Positions 54,818 through 62,100 of a stretch of DNA of 64,000 nt are shown in pieces. Location: NCBI RefSeq assembly GCF_902491285.1, contig NZ_CABUHK010000024.1:1-64000 (forward strand), given 5' to 3'. The translations under genes were made by a program, and so were the position numbers. The DNA is from an uncultured Bacteroides sp. (GTDB taxonomy: Bacteria; Bacteroidota; Bacteroidia; Bacteroidales; Bacteroidaceae). Below the pieces are notes generated by a model, which was given only the letters and a program-made list of their open reading frames with translations, did no database searches and was not told where the DNA came from. The stretch's first letter is position 1, and each line of letters opens with the position of its first letter.

Positions 54818-55393
54818 ATGAAAAAGATATATAGTTTGTTTCTTGTTCTATTTATAGCGAATTATATTTATTCTCAGGATTCTCATATTGAATTTAAGGG
54901 AATATCTTTAGATGGGAGTTTGTCTTCTTTTGTGGAGAAAATGGAGAAGAATGGTTTTACTTTACAAAAATCCCCAAGAGAGCATGTGGCTTTAATGAAA
55001 GGTTTGTTTACAGGCAAATGGGTAGAAGTCTTAATTCTCTCTTCTCCTAAAACGAAGACTGTATGGAAGGTTAGTGTTTACTATTCAAAACAGGAATCAT
55101 GGACATCTTTGAAAAGTGATTATAATGAAATGGTGGAACTTTTTACAAAAAAATATGGAGAGCCTAAAGATCATTTTGAGTTTTTCTCTTCACCATATTA
55201 TGAAGGAGACGGATATGAATTACAAGCATTACGTAAAGAAAAATGTAATTATATAAGTTTTTGGACACTTGACAAAGGGGGGATTATAGTAGATATTAAT
55301 CAGTATGGACAAATTCAGGTTAGATATGAAGATAAAGTAAATGTGAAGATAAAGGAGAAAGAAGAAGATGAAAATTCATTGAATGATATTTAA
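54818..55393 (+). CDS. Exported protein of unknown function
   Basis: A 191-residue protein with a signal peptide (MKKIYSLFLVLFIANYIYSQ). It has alternating strands and helices (EFKGISLDGSLSSFVEKMEKNGFTLQ, VSVYYSKQESWTSLKSDYNEMVELFTKKYGEP) and a charged tail (KEKEEDENSL). The layout is like Bacteroidetes small periplasmic domains with one helix packed on a sheet. I do not recognise a family. It closes the small group and is followed by a terminator. Confidence 0.7.
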   Translation: MKKIYSLFLVLFIANYIYSQDSHIEFKGISLDGSLSSFVEKMEKNGFTLQKSPREHVALMKGLFTGKWVEVLILSSPKTKTVWKVSVYYSKQESWTSLKSDYNEMVELFTKKYGEPKDHFEFFSSPYYEGDGYELQALRKEKCNYISFWTLDKGGIIVDINQYGQIQVRYEDKVNVKIKEKEEDENSLNDI

Positions 55394-55438
55394 TTTGCTA
55401 TCTTTTATTTCCTATACTAAAATGGTTATGTATGTAGG

Positions 55439-55480
55439 AGAGGGGCTATCTGTAATGCTGGATAGTCCCTCTGTCTTTTA
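55439..55480 (+). terminator. Terminator after the small exported-protein genes
   Basis: AGAGGGGCTATC pairs with GATAGTCCCTCT (one G-U) around a 10-nt loop, followed by GTCTTTTATT. Confidence 0.82.
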
Positions 55481-55544
55481 TTACTAGTTTTCTTCAATAA
55501 CTCTTTTTAGTACCCCAATCTCCTTGCTTTTCGATATTCTTTTT

Positions 55545-55552
55545 TATATTTG
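55545..55552 (+). promoter_or_regulatory. -7 promoter box for the DUF5686 gene
   Basis: TATATTTG followed by CC. It ends only 9 bp before the ATG at 55562, so the transcript should be leaderless or nearly so. Confidence 0.6.
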
Positions 55553-55561
55553 CCTACGTTA

Positions 55562-57769
55562 ATGAAGGAGATACGACGATTGAGAGATAAAATACTGATA
55601 GGATGCATACTATGCATGTTCTCTTTTACTTTAAAGGGGGCAGCTGGTAACTATATAATGAATCCTTATACCCGTCAGGAAATTTCTGCCGATTCCATCA
55701 TTGGGCGTGTCATGACTTTTGCGCCTTTATATGAAACGATAGTCAGTGATTATCGTGCCAACCTATATATAAAGGGTAAGATGGATATTCAGAAAAAGAA
55801 TTTTATCCTTCGCTATGTACCTTCTATGTTCCGTTTGCAAAAGGGGGTGCGCGAGTATCTGCTCGAAACTTACAGTGACCTTCATTATACCGCTCCCAAT
55901 ATATACGATCAGAAAGTAAAAGCCTCACAGGGAACTGTAAGGGGAAACAGAGGACTGCCGGGATTGCTCGAATATTTTAATGTGAACATCTACTCTTCTT
56001 CTCTGCTGAATGACGAACGGTTACTGTCGCCATTGGCCAAGAACGGGCAAAAATATTATAAATACCGGATAGACAGTGTGATGGGAGACCCGAATAATCT
56101 GGATTATCGGGTACGTTTTATTCCCCGGACAAAGAGTGACCAGTTGGTAGGCGGTTACATGATTGTCAGTAGTAATGTCTGGAGTGTCCGGGAAATCCGT
56201 TTTTCGGGACGGTCGGAACTGATAACATTCACCTGCTGGATTAAGATGGGAGACGTAGGCAAGAAAAATGAATTTCTGCCTGTGCGTTATGATGTGGAAG
56301 CCCTTTTTAAATTTCTTGGCAATAAGGTTGATGGCAACTACACCGCTTCTTTAGATTACAAATCCATCGAACTGAAAGAAAAGAAAGTGCGCAAGAAAGA
56401 GAAGACGAATTATAATCTGTCGGAATCATTCTCTTTGCAATGCGACACGAATGCCTATAAGACAGATGCTTCGACTTTTGCCATCATGCGACCTATCCCT
56501 TTGGATGAAAACGAGAAGAAACTGTACAGTGATTATAGGTTGAGGCGTGATACGGCTATTATACAGAAACCGTCCAAGAGCCAGTCTTTCTGGGGGACAA
56601 TGGGCGACCTGATGGTGGAAGATTACAAATTCAATCTGTCTAATATCGGAAGTGTCCGCTTCTCTCCGTTTATAAACCCGCTCCTGTTCAGTTATAGTGG
56701 AAGCAACGGTTTGTCTTATCGGCAGGATTTTCGCTACAACCGTCTTTTCAGGGGAGATAAATTGCTCCGTATAGTGCCTAAACTCGGATATAATTTTACC
56801 CGCAAGGAGTTCTACTGGTCATTGAATGCCGACTTTGAATATTGGCCGCAGAAACGGGGATTCTTCCGCCTGAATGTGGGTAATGGTAACCGTATTTATA
56901 GTAGTAAGGTGCTGGACGAGTTGAAAGCAATGCCGGACAGTATCTTTAATTTCGATTTGATTCATCTTGATTATTTCAAGGACTTGTATTTTAACTTCCG
57001 GCATACTTTGGAGGTAGTCAACGGTTTGGATATTAGTCTGGGGTTCTCCGCTCACAAGAGAACGGCTGTGGAGCCTTCCCGCTTTGTGATAACCGGTGAT
57101 TATCCGATGCCGCCTCCGGAATTTATGGAGAAATTCAAGAATACCTATATCAGTTTCGCTCCTCGTATCCGGGTGGAATGGACGCCGGGACTCTACTATT
57201 ACATGAATGGAAAACGAAAGATAAATCTCCGTTCTTTATATCCTACCTTCTCGGTCGATTACGAGCGGGGCATCAAAGGTGTATTCAAAAGTACAGGCGA
57301 ATATGAAAGGATAGAGTTCGACCTTCAACATCAAATCCGGTTGGGACTGATGCGTAATATCTATTATCGTTTCGGATTTGGCGCATTCACCAATCAGGAT
57401 GAATTGTATTTTGTGGATTTTGCCAACTTCTCCCGTCACAATCTTCCTGTAGGTTGGAACGATGAAATTGGCGGTGTGTTTCAGGTGCTCGACGGACGTT
57501 GGTACAACTCTTCCCGCCGTTATGTACGCGGACATTTCACTTATGAAGCTCCATTCCTTATACTGAAGCATCTGATGAAATATACCCGCTACGTACAGAA
57601 TGAACGGATTTACGTCAGCGCCCTTGCTATGCCTCATCTTCAGCCTTATCTGGAAGTGGGATATGGCATCGGTACACATATTTTTGATGTCGGAGTTTTT
57701 GTGAGCAGTGAGAACTGGAAGTTCGGTGGAATAGGCTGCAAATTTACATTTGAGTTATTCAACCGATAG
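55562..57769 (+). CDS. DUF5686 family outer-membrane protein
   Basis: A protein of about 735 residues; the ATG at 55562 is chosen because the -7 box overlaps any earlier start. After a signal-like segment (ILIGCILCMFSFTLKGAAG) there is a carboxypeptidase-regulatory-free N-terminal domain and then a long run of amphipathic strands (YRQDFRYNRLFRGDKLLRIVPKLGYNF, GFGAFTNQDELYFVDFANFSRHNLPVG) ending in GGIGCKFTFELFNR, a C-terminal beta signal. This is the DUF5686 barrel family of Bacteroidetes, whose role is not known. It shares no operon with its neighbours. Confidence 0.85.
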   Translation: MKEIRRLRDKILIGCILCMFSFTLKGAAGNYIMNPYTRQEISADSIIGRVMTFAPLYETIVSDYRANLYIKGKMDIQKKNFILRYVPSMFRLQKGVREYLLETYSDLHYTAPNIYDQKVKASQGTVRGNRGLPGLLEYFNVNIYSSSLLNDERLLSPLAKNGQKYYKYRIDSVMGDPNNLDYRVRFIPRTKSDQLVGGYMIVSSNVWSVREIRFSGRSELITFTCWIKMGDVGKKNEFLPVRYDVEALFKFLGNKVDGNYTASLDYKSIELKEKKVRKKEKTNYNLSESFSLQCDTNAYKTDASTFAIMRPIPLDENEKKLYSDYRLRRDTAIIQKPSKSQSFWGTMGDLMVEDYKFNLSNIGSVRFSPFINPLLFSYSGSNGLSYRQDFRYNRLFRGDKLLRIVPKLGYNFTRKEFYWSLNADFEYWPQKRGFFRLNVGNGNRIYSSKVLDELKAMPDSIFNFDLIHLDYFKDLYFNFRHTLEVVNGLDISLGFSAHKRTAVEPSRFVITGDYPMPPPEFMEKFKNTYISFAPRIRVEWTPGLYYYMNGKRKINLRSLYPTFSVDYERGIKGVFKSTGEYERIEFDLQHQIRLGLMRNIYYRFGFGAFTNQDELYFVDFANFSRHNLPVGWNDEIGGVFQVLDGRWYNSSRRYVRGHFTYEAPFLILKHLMKYTRYVQNERIYVSALAMPHLQPYLEVGYGIGTHIFDVGVFVSSENWKFGGIGCKFTFELFNR

Positions 57770-57772
57770 TTT

Positions 57773-57793
57773 TTTACGCTCTTGTTGCGTAAA
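57773..57793. promoter_or_regulatory. Palindrome around the retron -33 element
   Basis: TTTACGC (57773-57779) and GCGTAAA (57787-57793) form a dyad whose 7-nt centre holds most of the -33 TTGTTG of the retron promoter. It could be an operator for the retron or a weak terminator of the DUF5686 gene. Confidence 0.45.
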
Positions 57794-57807
57794 TCGAAAG
57801 ATTTTTC

Positions 57808-57815
57808 TACCTTTG
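57808..57815 (+). promoter_or_regulatory. -7 promoter box of the retron RNA
   Basis: TACCTTTG, with TTGTTG at 57782-57787, a 20-bp spacing. The predicted start falls at the beginning of the a1 repeat. Confidence 0.75.
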
Positions 57816-57818
57816 TAT

Positions 57819-57948
57819 AGAAGAGGATGAGGACAAAATTTAGCACAAAAGAGGTGTAGTCGCCTCATAAGCACAGGTATTTTCCTAGAAAATAAATTCT
57901 TAGGTATAAATACCTAAATTTATTTTAGTAAATAACTCATCCTCTTCT
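57819..57948 (+). ncRNA. Retron msr-msd RNA
   Basis: A 130-nt element directly upstream of a retron-type reverse transcriptase. Arms a1 (57819-57831, AGAAGAGGATGAG) and a2 (57936-57948) are perfect 13-bp complements. After a1 comes TTTAGCAC, where G57843 fits the branching guanosine of the UAGC-like context in known retrons. The msr hairpin GAGGTG-TAGT-CGCCTC is at 57851-57866. The msd is a long AT-rich stem at 57885-57928 (about 18 paired positions with small bulges). The RT would copy the msd part into a 2'-5' linked single-stranded DNA. The element was recognised from structure; no family search was possible. Confidence 0.88.
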
Positions 57949-57973
57949 CTCTTTTTTATATACATGATACAAA

Positions 57974-59104
57974 ATGGACGGTATTTTAATAACGATACTT
58001 ATAATCACTGGTTTCCTGATTTATAGAATGATTTCTTCGAGTAGGAAGCAAGAGGGCTATAAAAGGTGGAAAGCAACAGCAGGTGGGAAAGAGAAAAATC
58101 CTTCCGAGTCCGAATCTGGGCATGGCATCTGGCTTCAACGAGCTCTAGGGGTAACTGCTCCACGTGCTCCATATGTTCCCAAGTTTGATGAAGAAGCGGT
58201 CGTTTGGTGCGCCAGCCTATTGGGGGTAGAAGCCAACAAACTGAAAGAAATACTCGAAAATATCCCTGCCCATTATCACGAGTTTTGGGTAAGAAAAAGA
58301 AAGGGCGGGTATCGGATGATTTCCGCTCCGCATAAGGAACTTCAATCTATTCAGACAATTATCAACACCCGGATCTTATCATCGGTGACTACCGTTCATC
58401 CGGCAGCAGTCGGCTTCCGTTGCGGACATTCGGTGATTGACAATGCCGGTCCTCATTTGGGAAAGCGGTATGTGTTGAAAATGGATATTCATGATTTTTT
58501 CTTTTCTATACGAAGTCCGAGGGTGAAGGATACATTCGAGAGGATGGGATATCCGGCGAATGTGGCAAAAGTCTTTAGGATATTGTGTTGTCTGCATAAT
58601 TGCTTACCTCAGGGAGCTCCTACAAGTCCGTCATTGAGTAATATTGTCGGCTACGAGATGGATAAGAAATTATCTGCGTTGGCTGCAGAGTATGGGTTGA
58701 CATATACCCGCTATGCCGACGACTTGACTTTCTCGGGCGATGTGTTTCCTAAAGACCGGATAATTTCTCGGATTAAACAAATAATCCGGGACGAGAAATT
58801 TGAGCCGAATCATAAAAAAACTCGTTTCCTGCATGAGTATGACAGGAAGATTATCACAGGAGTATCTGTCAGTTCCGGTGTGAAACTGACGATACCTAAA
58901 ACAAGAAAGCGGGAGATTCGGAAGAATGTTTATTTCATTCTGACAAAAGGATTGGCGGAACATCAGCATAGGATTGGTTCCAAAGACCCTGCCTATTTAA
59001 AACGGCTTATCGGGGAACTTTGTTATTGGCGGTCGATAGAACCGGATAACGTTTATGTATCCGATTCTATTATAGCCTTGAAACGTTTGGAGCAACGGTA
59101 TTAA
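57974..59104 (+). CDS. ret: Retron reverse transcriptase with N-terminal membrane segment
   Basis: A 376-residue RT. Residues about 4-22 (ILITILIITGFLIYRMIS) form a membrane segment, rare in retron RTs. The RT core has RKRKGGYRMISAPHKELQSIQ, the retron-specific NAxxH motif (N157-A-G-P-H161), the first catalytic Asp in YVLKMDIHDFFFSI, LPQGAPTSPSLSN and the YADD box (Tyr247 to Asp250). The later IITGVSVSSG corresponds to the retron VTG motif that recognises the msr. There is no maturase or HNH domain, so it is not a group II intron protein. The start lies 25 bp after the a2 repeat. Membrane tethering of the complex is inferred. Confidence 0.92.
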   Translation: MDGILITILIITGFLIYRMISSSRKQEGYKRWKATAGGKEKNPSESESGHGIWLQRALGVTAPRAPYVPKFDEEAVVWCASLLGVEANKLKEILENIPAHYHEFWVRKRKGGYRMISAPHKELQSIQTIINTRILSSVTTVHPAAVGFRCGHSVIDNAGPHLGKRYVLKMDIHDFFFSIRSPRVKDTFERMGYPANVAKVFRILCCLHNCLPQGAPTSPSLSNIVGYEMDKKLSALAAEYGLTYTRYADDLTFSGDVFPKDRIISRIKQIIRDEKFEPNHKKTRFLHEYDRKIITGVSVSSGVKLTIPKTRKREIRKNVYFILTKGLAEHQHRIGSKDPAYLKRLIGELCYWRSIEPDNVYVSDSIIALKRLEQRY

Positions 59105-59125
59105 TCAGTCTTTAACGGTATTAAT
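59094..59125. repeat. 12-bp direct repeat at the retron/helicase junction
   Basis: AACGGTATTAAT occurs at 59094-59105 and 59114-59125, so the two convergent genes end in the same sequence with their stop codons in it. Confidence 0.7.
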
Positions 59126-62100
59126 AGGCAATCGTTACCCGTTCATTCTCTATTTTTGCATAATCTCTTTTCACTGCTTCGCGGATTCCTCTCTGCATGG
59201 CAGCGTCTATGGTCGAACCCATGCGGGGAAAGCCGAATGTCTGCGCACATGCTTTTACCAAATCTGCTATAGGCAGGCTGATGGAGTCGGTTAGTATCTG
59301 ACGGATGGCATTGGCTATTTCTTCAGGGGATATATCTGTTACATCCCGGTCGGAAACCGGTCGGTAAGCCGGATACGAACAGCATTGCTCTTTATCTTTC
59401 CAACAATAAACATATCCGTCATGTTCCGTGCGGTAGATATTCAGTGTATCGAGGATAGCTTCTATGTGAGCTTCTATCCGTGGTCCCAGGCGGCTAATTC
59501 CCCATTCGGACAGAATCTTCTTGCAAAGTAACGATTTACTGACAGGAGCTTCGTTCTCTATAATTTTCCGTATTTGGGAAACAAGGATGGGGGAACTTTC
59601 CGTGAGGAAGAAATCTTCGGACAGATATTTGTCCGGAGTGACTTCGGCGGATTTATACTTCTGCTGCCTGTTTGGTTTAATGGGAACAGAATCCTGCTGC
59701 TTCTTGGCAGCAACTGGAGATGCTTTGAGAGGAAATGAGGTTTCATTTGCATTCCCTTCGGAGATTGAAACAGGCTCTTTGTTTTGTTTTTCTTCTGTTA
59801 TGGTTGTTGGAATAGTATTGGTTTTAACATGGTTGGTTTCAATACTTGTTTTCGATTCAGCACCTGCTTTTGATTCTTTCTTTTGGGAGATTGCTTCCTG
59901 TATGGACGCAATTACTTCATCCGGCTTTTCCCACCAGTCCATTGTCCATATGCGGCAGATGTTCCAGCCGAGTGCTTTCAGGACATTATTCTGAACAATT
60001 TCCCGGTCGCGTGCGGTTTTAGTACGTTTGTAATTTTTCCCGTCGCAGATGATGCCTAGTTGGTAATTGGACTCGTTTTGGGTATCTACTATGCCTATAT
60101 CTATTTTATAACCTGAGCATCCGATGTCGGTATGCACCGTGTATCCCAGTGAACGCAACTTGTCGGCAATGATTTTTTCGATAGAAGCAGATGTTTCCGG
60201 TAGTGAACCGGCAGAACCATTGATGACGTTTCTTGTTCCTTTCTCTGCGTATTCCAGGAAACGTTTTAGTCCGGCTACTCCGACGGAAGAAGTCCGGTTC
60301 AAGTCTATCATGTCCGACCGTAGGGTAGAGTAGATTATCATCTTGTACCGGGCACGGGAGACTGCTACGTTGAGTCTCCTTTCTCCACCCGCACGGTTTA
60401 GCGGGCCGAAGTTCATGCTGACACGTCCTGCGGCATCCGGCCCGTAACCTACCGAAAAGAGAATCACGTCCCGTTCGTCTCCCTGCACGTTCTCCAAGTT
60501 CTTGATAAATAGCGGCTCTTCACATTCCAAAGCAAGTGTTTCCAGTTCGGGGTGGGCAATAAAGAGGTCGGACAATAAATCTTCTATTAAAGCCTGCTGG
60601 ACGATGCTGAAAGTGACTACGCCGATGCTTTTCTTCCTTAATTCATCGTTTCTCAATCTTCTTTCAATTTCATCGACTACTGCTTGTGCTTCCGCCCGGT
60701 TCTGACGCGACTTGCCTTTGTCATAATAGCCGTTGATATTCACCATTCTGACTTTGGATTCGATATTGTCCGGAGAAGGGAATGTCATCAACTTATTGTC
60801 ATAATATTCGGAATTGCTGAAAGCGATAAGACTTTCGTGTTTGCTTCGATAGTGCCATAGCAAGTACTTGGAAGGAATAGACAAGGCGAGGCAATCATCA
60901 AGTATACTCTCCAAATCTTCCATTTCAATATTATCTTCGTCAATGGTATTGACCGAGAAGAAGTTTGTCGGCGGCATCTGTTTCGGGTCACCTACAATAA
61001 CCACATTCTTGCCTCGGGCAATGGCGCCTACGGCTTCATAAGTCGGCATCTGCGATGCTTCGTCAAAGACTATCAGGTCAAACTTGTCCGCATCCGTATC
61101 AATGAATTGGGCAACGGAAAGAGGACTCATCAGCATGCACGGGCACATACGCGACAACAACGTCGGAATTTGGTCGAACAACTTACGGATGGATATACCG
61201 CGTGCATTGTTGCGGATGTTCTTCTGGAGTATGCCAACTTCGGAGCTTTGGATAGCTTCATGAGTGAAGGATGGAATATTGGAAGCCAATCTGGCAAACA
61301 ACTCCTTTTTGGTCGTTTCTTCGAATTGAGTGGATATTAGCTTGTACTTCGCTATAATATCATTGAATATCTTGCCATTGAATAACTCCAAAGTCGGTTC
61401 TTTGGAAATGATATACTGAATGGCAACCTGATAAAAGCTCTTGTAGAAACTGCCGGCAAGTTGGGCGGTAGGGATATTCTTCTCTTTATATTCCGTAGCT
61501 ATAAATCCGATGTTAAGTCTGTCGAGCGTCCGGTAAGCTTGTAACCATTGATACCAGTCTTTGAGCTTATCCAAATTCTCTTTCCATGTTTGGGCTTTTG
61601 ATATGCCTGTGTTTATCCAATCGGTGGAATTTATATAAAGCTCTACTGCTGATATGCCTAAAGTTCCGGAAAGTTTGTGTTCTATGTTCACGAGTTCATT
61701 CGCATACCGATGTAACTCATTGAGAGAATGGGCATGAATATCTCTGAATGTTTGTGTTCCTTCAGTCAGTTGTACAGACAGGTTGCGTTTGATTTGTGAG
61801 ACTTTGGCGACATCTTTCGAATAGCTCAACAAATGTGAATGGAGAGTAACCATGTCATTGATAATCTGTTCAATTACATTCCAATCTTCATTCTTGCCGA
61901 ATCGTCCGAATAGGGTAGGCAGTTGGCTTGCGTATTTCTGAACGGCTTCTGCTTCTTCCTGGTATTGGACAATCTGGTGGAGCAATGGTTTGATGGTATC
62001 CGGCTCGATGGCTTTCAGTGCATATACATGGAGCGCTTTCTTTATTTTTCTTTGCCCGAAATACCTGGGAATAAACCACTGGGCGGATACTCGGTTCCAC

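Noticed and set aside
57974..59104. Reverse transcriptase of a group II intron or a diversity-generating element
   Set aside because: No maturase or HNH domain, no intron domain V nearby, and no template/variable repeat pair; NAxxH and the a1/a2 RNA fit a retron.
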